This document shows, piece by piece, positions 45,315 through 57,871 of a stretch of DNA of 64,000 nucleotides. The notes under the pieces are model-generated. The model was not told where the DNA came from. It made no database searches and worked only from the letters and a program-made list of their open reading frames with translations. Each line of letters opens with the position of its first letter. Position 1 is the stretch's first letter. The stretch comes from Chlorella sorokiniana (Eukaryota > Chlorophyta > Trebouxiophyceae > Chlorellales > Chlorellaceae): contig CP084616.1 in the NCBI GenBank assembly GCA_025917655.1, positions 1,984,001 through 2,048,000 of the forward strand, written 5' to 3'. The position numbers and the translations under genes were made by a program.

Positions 45315-48300
45315 ATGGCTGAAGGCGAGGCCAAGGGGGAGGCTCCTCCCCAGCCCACAGGACTGTTTGGACGGCTTTTTGTGAGTGGCCGACTGCAGCG
45401 CTTGATGTGCTAGCTGCTCAGGGACGACTCCACTCACCCCTGGCCCTCTTCAGCCTGCTGAAGCTGTGGGGGTGAACTATCATAGTGTTCATGCCCTCGG
45501 AAGCATTGCCAGTTGTCCTTGGCAGCTGCCGTGCGGGAGCTTCCGCTTACCCGCCGCCACCTGCCGCACGACGCTGCAGGGGGCCGGCCCCTCACCACGC
45601 CCTGTTGCTCTGCTGCAGTCCGCCAAGAAGAAGTCTGTCAAGATGAAACTCGGGGACCAGCTGGCCATGTACTACAACGAAGAGGCAAGCAGGGACAGTT
45701 GATGTTTCCACAGAACCTTGATTTTGGCTGTGCTCCTCGCTTGCCAGGCATTCCGCAGAACACCAACCGCTTGTTCCTGGGTCGCCTGCCACGTATGGGT
45801 GCAGCTCAAGTGCTGGCTGATGCCTGGAGAAGAGGAGGAGCGGCGGCGGCAGATGGAGGAGGAAAAGAAAACTGCGGCGCCACCCATCCTGGGCGGCGCC
45901 TCCAGCGGCGCCAGCGGCATCGTAGGCAGCGGCTACAGCGCGCCCAGCTTGGCCCGCCGCAGCGTGGTGGGGCGCTATGCATCTGCGGGGGCTTTGGCGC
46001 CGCCGCGCCCGCCGCCTCTGACAGCGGCAGCCAGGGTGGCGGCGGCAGCGTGCTCGGCGGCCTGCGCCCACCAACGGCGTTTGGTGCTAGCGCGCACGCC
46101 ACGCGTGGCGCGGGGTCGGTTCCGGCCATGTTCAAGCCGCCCTCGGCTGTCTTCACCCCTGCTGCTCCCGCTGAGGATGCTGCAGCGGAGGACTTTGGGC
46201 CCGCAGAGTCGTCGGCGTCTGCCGCCGGCGGCAGCAAGCCTGCCTCCAAGGCAGGAACGCCCAAGGCGGCCGCGGAAGAGTTTGCTGCTTCAGGTGCCCC
46301 CGCTGGCGCTGGGAGCCGCCTGCAGCTGATGGCAGCGGCTCGTTGGAGGTGGGGGCGGTGGAGGCAGCCTGGGGTGGGCAGCAGCAGCTGGAGGAGGGCG
46401 GCGACGAACCCAACAGCTCGGCCCTTGCATACGAGCACCATCAGCAGTACGGCGTGCAGTACGCAAGCCCTGAAGGCGTTCATTATGCCGAGCAGTACCA
46501 GCAGGTGGACGCGCTGTACACAGCTGGCGGCGAGGCTGGCGGCGAGTTGCAGGTGCGGCGCCGGGCTCTGTGGGGCGCTTGTTGCACTGCCTGGGGGGCC
46601 CTGGTCTACTGGCAGCTGAGAAACTCTTGCGTTTCCATTCTGGCCCCCAAACTCTGCAGCAGTACTATGCCGAGCAGTACCGTGCAGTGCTGCAAGACGC
46701 CGAGGGTGGTTCCGCCATGGAGGTGCGGCTTCCCTGCGGCTGCTGCGCTGGCCAGCGCGGCGACCGCGCTGCTGTGCCGCACAATCCGCTGCCCCCTGAC
46801 TTGCTGCTGCCGCCGGACGTCGGGCTTGCCATGCAGGTGGAAGGGGTGACAGTGAGCTCCACCCTCCCTGCGGCTGGCGGCCCGCTGCACAACGCCGCCG
46901 ACGCCTCGCTGCACCACAACAGCTTTGTGGAGCCTCACCCAGAGGGCGGCGAGTGCGCGCACCCCGCCGCCGCCGTTGAGGGCGACACCGCTGCTGCCGC
47001 TGCTGCCGATGGCGGCGCTGGGGAGGCATCCACCTCTGCTGCGCCGTCAGACAGCGCAGCCGCCTTGCTGGACGACCCAGTTGTGAAGGAGGTGCGCCTG
47101 CTCGCGTCTGCCCCCTTGAATTTCCGCCCGGTGGTTCTGCCCGTGTCTTTCGCTGTCTCAGCTGCTACTGTTGGCCGCGTGTTGCACCCTGCAATTTGAA
47201 GAACCGCCCTTGCGCAGCTTGGCCACCAGCCGCCTGACGCATCGCGCCCCCTCCTTCTTTTCTTTCCCTCCTGCCGCCCAGATCCTGTCCTTCTGGTCCT
47301 ACTACCGCGCCTGCGGGTACGAGCGGGACGCCATGGCTCTCTGGGTGGCGCAGGTGGGCTGGGCTGGGCTGGCTGGCTGGCTGGCTGGCGGTTGGCGGGC
47401 TGGGCAGGCTGCGGGCTGAGTCCCTGCCTCATTTCTGGCTGCCACGCTGCCCTGTCAGAGGCATGTGCAGTCCTCGAGGAGGGCTATTGTAGGCTGGGCT
47501 GGGAAGCTTGCAGTCATGCTCTGCATGGCAGTGTTCTCTGGCTCAGCTGCCTTGCAAGTGACCCTGCCTGCCCCGGCCTCTCCCCTCGCACCCCCTCCCC
47601 ACCCCGCCCAGAACTACCCAGCCGCCTACCACAGCCACGACTACGACGCGCTGCTGCAGCGCCCTGCGGTGGCGGCGGCGGTGGCGGAGCACATGGCCGC
47701 CAACGCCGGCGCCTCACGCCCGGGCACACCCACTGCCGCCGATGCCGAGGAGGCAGCGGCGGTGGCGGCAGCTGAGGGCGCCACCGAGGCTGCTGCCGCT
47801 GCGCTGGAGCAGAACCCGGAGGCAGCGATGGAGCTGGAGGCTGCTGACCCAGCCGCCGCCGACCCGCATGCGATGCTGGCGGGCGCTGAGCCGCCGCGCA
47901 CCGCTCGCCGCCCCCGGGCTCGCTGCCGCCCTCTCCCGGGAGCGGCCGCTGTCGGCAGCAGCTGACGATGCGTACGCCGAGGCGGCGGCGTCGGCGTCGG
48001 CGGCGGGCGCGAGAGCCAGCTGGGTGCTGACCCCACCCTTGGACAGGTCTTCGCCTCCTTCCTGCGCCCCCAGCTGCAGCAGGCGACGCAGCGGGTGAAG
48101 GCGGCGGCAGGTGCGGCGGCCGCTGCCGCACACCAGCAGCTGAGCGTGGCGCAGGCGCAGCTGCTGCAGGGAGCAGGCAGCGGCGAGGTGGGGGTGGGCT
48201 TGTTGGAGGCGGTGGCAGGTGGGGAGCCGCCAGTTCCGCAGAACGCCTGCGCTGCCAGAACGTGCCTTGGCTTGTGGTTTCTGCCATGCCAGCTGGAATC

Positions 48301-51300
48301 TTTGTTGGAATTTCTGCTGTTGTGTAACCCACACCTTTTCTTCCCCCTCGCCGCAGGGGGCGCAAGCGCAAGGCAGGCAAGCTGCAGAAGGCGCTGCCCT
48401 GGGAGCAAGCCGCAGGCTCGGACTCCGAGGGCGGCATACCGGCCTGCGCCGCCACTCACGCCCTGCCCCCCAATGGCGACGCGCGCTCTGTTGGCGGCAC
48501 AGCGGAGAACGTCGCTGCCCCCGCTGCCACGGACTTGGCTGTGGGGAGCGTGCTGCCGCCGCCGGATGACGAGCTGCCGGGCTACGCCACGCCGCCAGCT
48601 GGCGGCTCCCCCGCCCCGCCCAGGCAGAGCTGGAGGCCCTGCTGGCCGGCGTGTTTGCTGAGGGGGAGGACTCGTCACCGGGCGTGCTGTCGCCAGGTGG
48701 GCCCTCCCAGCAGCTGCGCCCGGCCTCCTCCTGGACCGGCTCTGGTTTGTGCTGCACTGGCGAGCCCGCGGCTTGTGCCCGTGGCTTTGGCTGCTTGGCT
48801 GCGGCGCCCGCCTGCCGCGTACGAGAGGGATCTTGCGCGCTGGGCAAAAACCCTTCCATTACTCGCCACCTGTCCGGCCATGTGTTCGTGGTCCCTCAAC
48901 GCCCTGCTGTGCGTGCCCTGGCTGCCCCCTGCCCCTTACAGGCGCGCTGGCCTCCCAGCTGGGCATCCCGCGCGCCGCCGCCGCCCGCAACGCCGCCTCC
49001 TTCTGCGGCGCCAGCGACGCCGACACGCTGAGCAGCCGCTGGAGCGAGGGTGAGCGGCGGCGGCGGCGGCTGCGCTGCAGATGCTTGCACTGGTTTTCTG
49101 TATTGTTTGGGGTGCAGTGAGCAGTGTGGAGTGCAGCCGGCATGCGCACTGCGAAGGGGCAGTGGCTGCGGCCTGTGCAGCCCGTTGGCTGCCCTTGTTG
49201 GGCTGGGGCTGCTGCAAGGTCCCTTCCCGCTGCAAACCATGCCATCTTTGACACCTGCCTATCCTCACCTATGCGCCACTGCCTGTCGGCCGCCGCCCCT
49301 CCTCCTGTCGCAGGCGAGCTGGAGGGAGAGGGCAGCGAGGTGCAGAGCATGCACAGCACGCTGTACGGCGGCGCAGCCAGCGTTGGCCAGGTGAGCCCGC
49401 AACCAGCTGTGGCGGTACTGCAGCGTTCCTACCTGAGGGGCAGCGGCGGCCGCCTGGCTGCGCTGCAGCTGGGCTGGCCTTTCCTGCTGTGGCTTGGGGT
49501 GCCCTCGAACCGCTGCTGAGCCTGCGCTCCTGCCCGCCAACCCATGCAGAGCCCGCTGCCAGGCTGCGGCCCCGCCAGCAACGGCCAGCCCCCGGCGTAT
49601 TATGAGCAGCGGGACGGCGACGCCGGGCAGGCTCAGTACGGGCAGTACGGTGCAGCCGATGGCGGCGTAGCCGCCGGCGCAGCCCAGCAGAGCCTGGCCG
49701 GCCGCTTTGAGGCTGCGCAGGTGGATCAGGCGGTTGGCGGCGCCTGGGCCGAGGAGCCGCCTTTCCACCAGGAGCAGAGCTGGGAGGGGGAGGGCTGGGA
49801 GGCTGGCAGCGGCGCGCCGCCCGGCGAAGCCACCACTGGCCCCGCCGCTGCGCATGCCGAGCGCCCGCCCAGCCAGGCTCTCAGCGAGGAGCCGCCCGTC
49901 CACCAGCCCGACAGCTGGGCCGGCGAGGGCGACGGCTGGGCTGGCGGCGAGGTGCCGGGCGCCGCCGAAGGCTGGGGCGGTGCAGACGCCCTTCCCACCG
50001 GCGACGCTGCAGCACCGGCGGAGGGCTGGGCGGGCGTGGGCGATGGCGCCGACGGTTGGGCGGCCGCCGAAGTGGAGCCTGCTGGCGATGCCCCGCTTAC
50101 ACTTTGGGTGAACAGGCTGCAGCAGCTGCTGCTGCCGAAGAGGAGCCGGCCGCAGCGGAGGGCTGGGGCGGCATGGAGGACGCATGTGAGCCGGCGACAG
50201 GGGAGGCGGCTGCTGCCGGCAACGGCGGTGCTGCTGAGCTGGAAGCGGCCAACGGCCATGCTCACGCCGCGGGCGGCGGCGAGGCTGAGGCTGCCACAGA
50301 GGGCTGGGACGACGGCCTAGCTGGCCTTCTCCCAACACGCGATCATCAAGGGCAGGCGTCAGAGGCTGAGCAGTTGCTTCCTGAGGAGCGCCTGGGCTCG
50401 GGCACCGAAAAGCCGCCGTCAGCCGGCAGCCAGTGGGGCGCTGGTGCCACCGCTGCTGCTGCAAGCACCCGTGACGGGGTTGTGGCGGCCGAGGGCGATG
50501 CTGCCGCCGAGCCGCAGCTCCTGCAACGGGAGCTGGATCAGCTGTACCAGCTGTGCCAGCAGCAGGCGGCCCAGCTGGAGGCGGCTGCTGCTGCAGCTGC
50601 AGCGCGGGAGGAGCAGCTTGCCGCGCTGCAGGCGCAGCTCGACGCTCAGGCGGCGGCGGGAGCCGGCGCCGCCGCAGACAGCAGGCAGCTGCTGGGTGCC
50701 GCTGCGGAGCAGGAGGGGTTGAAGCAGGTGAGGGGGCAGGTCGTCGTCAGCCTGCTGCGGGGATGCAGGGCGCCCTGCCGCCTGCACAGAGGCTCCTCCA
50801 TGGCTGCTGCTTGTCGACTCAAACACAACTCACAGCAGCACACATTCTTTTGCCCCCTTCTCTGCAGGCGCTGGCCGCCCGCGACGCCGCCCTGGAGCGC
50901 AAGGAGTCCGTGGCGGCGGCACTGCAGGTGCAGCTGGGGGAGCTGCAGGGGCGGCTGGGCCAGCGGGAGGCGGAGCTGGCAGAGGCGGCGGCGTCTGCGA
51001 CGACGCTGCATGAGCAGGCACGTGGGGCGTTATGGGTGACTTGTTTGTGCAGGGTCAGCGGGCGCCGCTGTTGCTTGAGATGTACGGTTGGTTAGTTGCA
51101 CGATTGGTGGCCCCACGTCTTTGCTGCGTATGAGCCCGCCCCTGCTGCCGCCGCCCACGCCGCATGTGCAGGTTGCCGCTGCTGATCCGCGCATGCAGGA
51201 GCTGGCGGCGGCGGACAATGCGCGGGTGCAGGCAGAGGCGGCCCTGGCGGCCCTGCAGGCGAGCCGGCTGCCATGCCTGCCTGCTGAGTCCATCCCGCTG

Positions 51301-54300
51301 AGTCCCTCATGCTGACGGCTGCCCAGCAGCCTTTGCCTTGCTGGGGGCCACGCAGCCAGGGCGCCGCCAGCTTGCGCGCTGCTTCCCCTGCATACATAAT
51401 TATTCCTCAGCCTGACCCTTGCCTGCATCGCAAGCTCCACTGCCAGTGTAGCCCTTACAGTACCGCCCCCTCTACCGCCTGGTCTGCAGGTGGACCTGGA
51501 CGTGGCCAACGAGGCGCTGGAGGCGTCCCGCCGCGAGCTGCAGGACGCAGAGGTGATCAAAGGGGGCGCGTGTTACAAGCGGCGGTGGGGTGTCTGGGCA
51601 GGTTGTGCAATGCTTTGAAGGCTGGTGGAAGCCGAGCGCGCGTCGTCCCGCTGACGAAGCGCGTCGCTGTGCCCCCTGCCAGTGCCTTCGCCCCTGCTGC
51701 CCCCACAACCAGCCGCCGCCTTCTTCTTTCTTCTTTTATGTGTGCAGCTGGCGCTGCAGGCGAAGGAGGAGGTGCTGCAGCAGCTGCAGGCCTCCGAGCA
51801 GCGCGCCAGGTGGGCGGCGGCTTGGCCCCGTGGTTAACAGCGGCTCGCCCGCGGCGTGCTGCGCAACATTGCTGCACCGCTTCGGGCCCAGCCCTGAGGT
51901 GGCCCGTGCGTAGCTGTGCATGGTTCCCTCATCTCACATGGTTGGCTTGGCATCCTTTGCAAAACACTGTGTGACGCACGCCCTCCCTCTCCACCTGAAC
52001 AGAGAGTGGGAAGGCGCTGCCGCCAACAAGGGCGCGCTCATCGCCTCGCTGGAGGCTCGCATTCAGGTGGGGGAGTTTCTGTGCATGCGTGTTGCTTCTC
52101 AGCAAGTGGGCGCCCATGTCGTGCTCTGTTGCTGCTCTACGATGGTCGTCTTGTGCCCTGACACCCAACAACGTCATCTGGTGCTCTGGATTCACCAATC
52201 CAATGGCTCCTCACGCGTATGCTCTGCTCCCCACTGTAGGAGTTGCAAGACGCTGCCGCCGATGCCGCCGCAGAGGCGGAGGAGGCTGCTGCCGCTATCC
52301 TGGCGGAGGCCAAGGAGCGGGTGCAGGCGAGCAAGTGCTGCTGGGCCTTGGCTGCCTTTGCTGCCTTCTTTTTCTGCGCCCTGCCCCCTAAAATTTTGTT
52401 CGCTCTGCCAGCCTCGGGTCCGGCTTCAAATTGCGTGCTTGCCACAAACAAGACTCCGCCTCTGCTGCAGGTCGCAGTGGCGGCCGCTGTCGCGGAGAAG
52501 GACGCCCAGCTTCACGCCGCTCAGGAGGCGCTCAAGCGTCAGCTTCAGCAGCAGCTGCAGCGTGCCGAGGCGGAGATGGAGGTGGGTTGCTGGGGCCCTC
52601 TGCCCAGCCTCTGTACGGCGTGTGCCTGCCCACCAGCGGCTGGCTGCATGTGTTTGTCCGGCACATCGGTTCAGGCGGCGCCTGCCTCGCCTGCTGCCCC
52701 TGCTGCGTAGGCCACGGTGGCCGCCGCCGTCGAGCGCAAGGACCAGGAGATTGGGCGGCTGCGCTCCCAGCTGGATGAGGCGCGGGCGGCGCTGCAGGTG
52801 GGGCTGTTGGGGTGGGAGGGGCGGCAGCCGTGGGGAAGGAGCTGAGCGAGCCCTGTCCAGCCATCATCCTGCATGCCTGCAGCGTGCGCTGCCAGCGCCC
52901 GTCATCGCGCTGCCTGCGCCTTGCCATCCTCCCTTGCTTGAGCTGTGCTGCCCGGGCTCCCTTAACTTGCAGGCAGCGGAGGCGGCGGCCGCGTCGGGCG
53001 GCAGCGGCGTCCCGCCAGAGGAGCACGAGGCGGTGGCGGCACGGTGCCGGGAGCTTGAGAAGAAGTTTGCGGTGGCCCGCAAGAAGATCCAGGTGGGGGC
53101 CGGATCCTATGCTTGTTGATGTGCGCTTGGTGGCGGTGTTAGGTGACAATGACACGCCGCAGGGCTGCCGGGCTGGCTGCCGGGCTCACTGAATGGCAGA
53201 AGGGATCGGCAGCATTGTGAGCTTTGGCTTGACCTGTTGCCCATTCATGGCGTGGCACGCGTGCAGATGGTGCAGCAGGAGCAGCAGGCGGCCGCCGAGG
53301 CTGCTGCCGCCAGCGAGGCCGCCGCGGCGGAGCTGCGCCAGCAGATGCAGGACGCGCAGCAGCAGCACGAGGCGGCCGCTGCAGAGGCCGCCGCCGCCTC
53401 GGAGGCCGAGCTGGGCGCTCTGCGCGCGCAGCTGGAGGCGGCGCAGGCGCTGCAGGAGGCTCTGGGTGCTGAGCAGGCGGCGCTGCAGCAGCAGGTGGAG
53501 GAGATGGTGGCGGCGCACCAGCAGGTGCGTGTGGGGGCCAGCGGTCGTGTGCTGGTGTGGCTCGCCAGCAACTGTTACCCCTGCTGCGCTTGTATGCTGC
53601 AAGCTAGCTCGAGGCGCCGCTGCTCCAGCTCTTTCTTGAGTGTGGTCTGCCTTGGTCATTGACCTGGTGCCGCTGCCGCCTGTTCTTTCCTCCCGCAGGA
53701 GGTTGGGGCGCTGGGCGAGGAGAACCTCAAGGTGATGGAGCTGCTGGAGCAGAAGCAGGTGGGTGCTGCATGGTTGCGCGGCATGAGGCGGCGCGGAGTC
53801 GTTGCGCCAGGCGCATGTCGTGCGTGCAGGTTGAGCACCGCTTCCCGCGCTTCCATCACCTGTATGCCCGGCTGTCTCCCGACATGACTCCTCTGCTCTG
53901 CAGGAGGAGCTGGAGCAGCTGCGGGCCTCCGCCGAGGCCGGCAGCACTGCAGCCGCAGAGGCTGCCGCCCTGCGTGAGCAGCTGGCGGCGGCGCAGGCGG
54001 CGGCCGCCGATGCGCAGCGCCTGTGCGAGCAGCTGGACGGCGAGCTTTCCTCCCGGCTGCAGCAGCTGGAGGAGTTGCAGCAGGCGGCGGCCGATGCGCG
54101 TGAGGAGGCCGAGGGGGAGCGGCGGGGGCGGGAGGCGGCCGAGGCCGAGCTCGCCGCTCGGCAGCAGCAAGTGGAGGAGCTGCAGCGGAAGCAGGCGGCA
54201 GCTGCAGCCGCGGTCGCTGCCGCCGCGGAGGCCGCCGAGACGCAGCAGGCGCTGCTGGGCGAGGTCCAGGAGCAGCTGCTGGCAAGGGAGGCCGAGCTGC

Positions 54301-57300
54301 ATGGCCTGCGGCAAGAAGCGGCGGCTGCGCGGGACCAGGCAGAGGCGGCGGCAGCGGCGCATGCCGCTGAGGCCTCTGCGCTGCGTGAGGTGAGCATGGG
54401 CCAGCGCTTGGTGGGTTTGCGTGCTGTGCTTGCTGGCTGGCGGCCAGTCGTACCGCGGTGCTTGCCGTGCTTGTCTGTGCGCCCTAAGTGCTCGCCATGC
54501 CTGCTGTTGCCCACCCCCAACAGCTGCGTGCCTTCTCCACGTTTCATCCCCTTCCCAACCTTCCCCGATGCACAGGAGCTGGCCGCTCAGCACGCACAGA
54601 TCGAGTCCCTGCGTGCCGAGGCAGCAAGCGCGGCCGAGGCGGCGTCGGCCGCCCGCGACTCCCTCTCCTCCTCCCTCACCGCCGCACAGGCTGCCGAGGC
54701 CGCGCTGGTGGCCAGGGAGGAGGAGCTGAAGAGGTTCAAGCTGCAGCTGGTGAAGGCCAAGAAGCTGCGAGCGCAGGATGCTGAGCGGTGAGGCAGGCGT
54801 CGGGCGCTGCTGCGTGGGCTGGGCGGCGTGCTGGCGGGTTCCTCTCCTTGCGCTTGCCGGTAACGGCCAGCCGGCTGTGTGTCGTTTCTGAACCGCGATT
54901 TTACGGACCTGTCACAGCGAGGTCTCCTGTTTGGGTTCCTTTCCTCTCGCAGCATCGCCGCCTTGGAGGCCGCCCGCGAGCACCTGCTGGCGGCCGCTTC
55001 CACGCCGCCAGCCGCGGAGCTGGAGCAGGCTGCGGCCGCTTTGCTAGAGAAGGAGGCGGCGCTGGCGGCGGCGCAGGCGGCAGCGGCGGCCGCTGCCGAG
55101 ACAGCTGCCGCGGAGGCTGAGGAGCAGCGGGAGCAGATTGAGCTGCTGCGGGAGGCGCTGGCGGCGGCGCAGGCGGCGGCCGAGGCTGCAGCCGAGGAGC
55201 GGCAGCTGGCGGAAGCTGTGAAGGGTGAGCTGGCGGCTGTGCGCCAGGAGGCAGAGGCAGCGCAGGTGCAGGCGGCAGCCGAGGCGGAGGAGCACGCCCT
55301 CCAGCTGCGCGCGTTGCAGCAGGAGCTGGCGGCAGCGCAGGACGAGGCAGCTGCGGCGTCCCAGGCCGCGATGGCGGCAGAGGGCAGCCAGCAGGAGGTG
55401 TTTGCTGCCAGGCAAGAAGCCGAGACGGCGGCGCGGCATGCAGCAGCGGCCGCCGAGCAGCAGGTCGAGCAGCTGTGCCGCGAGCTGGCGACCGCCAAGG
55501 CACAGTCGGCCGCTGCTGCACAAGCTGCCGCCGAGGCAGAGGCGCGCCTGGAGGAGCTGTCTGCCGTCAAGCAGGCTGCAGAGGCGACCGTCGCGACCGA
55601 TGAGCAGCAACTGGATCTGTTGAGACACGAGCTGGAAGGGGCCAAAGCGGCTGCGGCGGCTGCCGAGGCCGCCGCTGCCGCCGCCGAGGAGCGCCGCCGT
55701 GCCGAGGCTGAGGAGCTGCGCGCTGAGCTGGCAGCGGCGGCGGAGCAGCAGCAGGAGATGCTGCAGCTGCTGGAGCAGCAGCAGGAGCAGCTGGATGCGG
55801 CGGCCGGGGCCGACTCCGCTGCGACGCCCGCCGACGTGGCGGCCCTGCAGGCTGAGCTGGCGGCGCTGCAGGCCCGCGTCCAGGTGCCGCATCTCATCAC
55901 CGCCTGCTTCCCTACCTTATTTCTGCCTAGCATTGTGGCAGCTGGTCACCATGCGTGGCTGTTTTGCCGATTGATGTGTGGCTGTTGTCCTGATGAGTGC
56001 ACCGCTCGCTGTGCCCCCCACCCACCCCCCACTCGCACCCACCCCCACCCCTACCACCAACCCCGTGTGTGCAGGCTCTGGAGCCGCTAGCTGGGCAGGT
56101 GGAGGCTCTGCGGGGCGAGGTGGAGGCTGGGGAGGAGACCCTCACCGACTGCCTCACCTCCCTGGGCCAAGAGGAAGCCAAGGTGGGTGGGGGCCGCGGG
56201 GGCACGCTGCCGTTGGCGACCACATGTGCAGAGGCAGCGGCATTGCTCGCCGGACAGTGTTTGCGGGCAGGCTGCCTGCTGCGGTTCCAGCGTGGGCCCC
56301 CCTGCATCACCTTCCGCCCTCCCTCCCTCCCCGCAGGTGGCGCGCCTGGTGCAGCTGCTGGTTGCGCGGGGCGAGGACGAGGGGGTGGTGACGGCGCTGC
56401 TTGCTGAGGTGCGTGCGGCCGGCGGCCCGCCGCCCGACGGGGCGGGCCGCTTGCGCAATTTACGTGCTGTGCCTGCACACATGTGCATGCTGTGCAGCAA
56501 GGAACATGCTGGGCAGCCATCATTGGAGCTGCAGCGCACGCCACATGCTCCTGACCCACTGTTTTGCTGGCTGCGCCTGGCACTCGCAGGTGGAGGAGGA
56601 GGCTGGCTGGGGCGAAGGGCAGGCATCTGCCGAGGCGAGCGCAGGCGCTGCTGCTGCTGGGGAAGAGGTGCAGGAAACCTGGCCGGCGGCAGAGGCTGGG
56701 TGGCAGCAACCCGATGAACCCGCTGCCTGGGAGGCGCGTGCAGAGGATCCCGCCTCCTCTGAGCGCGCACAGCAGGGCTCAGCATCGGGGGTAGCGGCAG
56801 CAGAGGAGGCCAACGCTTGGGGCCAGGACGGCGGCGGCGAGTGGCCTGCCGACGTGGCCGCTGCAGCGCACGATGCCGCCAGCTGGGAGCAGCCGGAGCA
56901 GAAGGAGGCTTGGGAGCAGGATGCTGCGCATGCTGCCGACGAGGCTGCAGGCTGGGAGCAGCCTGATGCTGCTCCCGCTGCCATTGAGGCTGCCAGCTGG
57001 GAGCAGCCGCAGCAGCAGGAGGCTTGGGAGCAGGACGCTGCTGCTGCTGCCGACTTCGGCGCCGGCTGGGGACAGCAGCAGCAGGCGGGCCATGATGGGT
57101 TGCAAGCCGCTGCCGTGCAGGCTGCAGGCTGGGCGGAGGACCCGGCCCCGGCTGCGCTGCTGGCCAGCGATGAGCAGGAGGCCAGCCCTGCAGCTGACCA
57201 GTGGGGGCAGGTGGAAGGCGACTGGCCCAAGAGCTTTGAAGCACAGCCGGGCGATGCCGCAAACTGGCAGCAGCAGGAGCTTCCTGCTGGTGCTGCTGTT

Positions 57301-57618
57301 GGTTGGCAGGACGACAGCGGGGATGCATGGCAGGCCGAGCCGTCGGCTGGCAAGGCCGAGGCTGCGCTGGAGCAGCAGGGCGGCTGGGACGGCAGTGAGG
57401 TGGCAGCTGCCTTTGAGGATGTGTCCCTGAGCGGCGGCGCCGACGCAGCCGCCGCCTGGCAGCAGCGCCAGGGCGCTCCCTTTGACTGGGCGGCGGCTGC
57501 TGAGGCCCAGCCTGTTCACGGCGGCTTTGCATGGCCGGCGTCTGAGCAGGGCGATGCGCAGCAGCAGCGGCCAGCACAGGAGGGCTGGGGCGACTTTGGC
57601 GATGATGACCTGACCTGA
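45315..57618 (+). CDS. giant coiled-coil protein with Sec16-like N-terminal motif and Trp repeats
   Basis: About 27 exons encode roughly 2,500 residues. Exons 1–3 (45315–45380, 45619–45684, from 45805) join to GLFGRLF + SAKKKSVKMKLGDQLAMYYN + LKCWLMPGEEEERRRQ, very like the conserved C-terminal motif of Sec16, the ER-exit-site scaffold. Next come Gly/Ser-rich sequence, Tyr-rich EQYQQVDALYTAGG, and LSFWSYYRACGYERDAMALW (47284). From 49540 there is a block with GWEAG, DSWAGEGDGWAGGE, AEGWGG and TEGWDD. Exons 50500–56410 form a long Ala/Glu/Gln coiled coil (ELDQLYQLCQQQAAQLEAAA, CRELEKKFAVARKKIQ, EEELKRFKLQLVKAKKLRAQ, VMELLEQKQ). The last exon repeats AGWEQP, ASWEQPQQQEAWEQDA and ends GWGDFGDDDLT. 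One open frame (50056–50728) spans the Trp block and the coiled coil, supporting a single gene. Intron 2 has a GC donor. Frame changes occur near 45985, 46300, 47910, 48040, 48615 and 50095. A Golgi or ER-exit-site tether is an inference. Confidence 0.65.
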
Positions 57619-57871
57619 TTGGCGGGCCACCCTCAAGAGTTTGCTGCTGGTTTCCCCCACTACTCAGCTTCCCTCCCAGTGTGTGCTTTTCCGAGATTAC
57701 TGCTCCACCTGTTCACACGATGAGACGTTGGTGTGTGACAGTTGTTGCGAGTAAGATTGCACATGGCCGCACGGGAAAACTCAGGCAAAGTCAGCACAAA
57801 GACAGGCGACGCGGACGGAGGACCTGAGTCAGCGTGGGAAACAGCGGCTACACAACGGAATAAGTGTGGAC

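Noticed and set aside
53186-54547. 453-codon minus-strand frame
   Set aside because: Also antisense to coiled-coil exons and introns, with Ser/Ala/Arg low complexity and no motifs.
54587-55933. 448-codon minus-strand frame rich in Ser, Ala and Cys
   Set aside because: Exact antisense of the Ala/Glu/Gln coiled-coil exons of the giant gene; its composition is what GC-rich coiled-coil codons give on the other strand.
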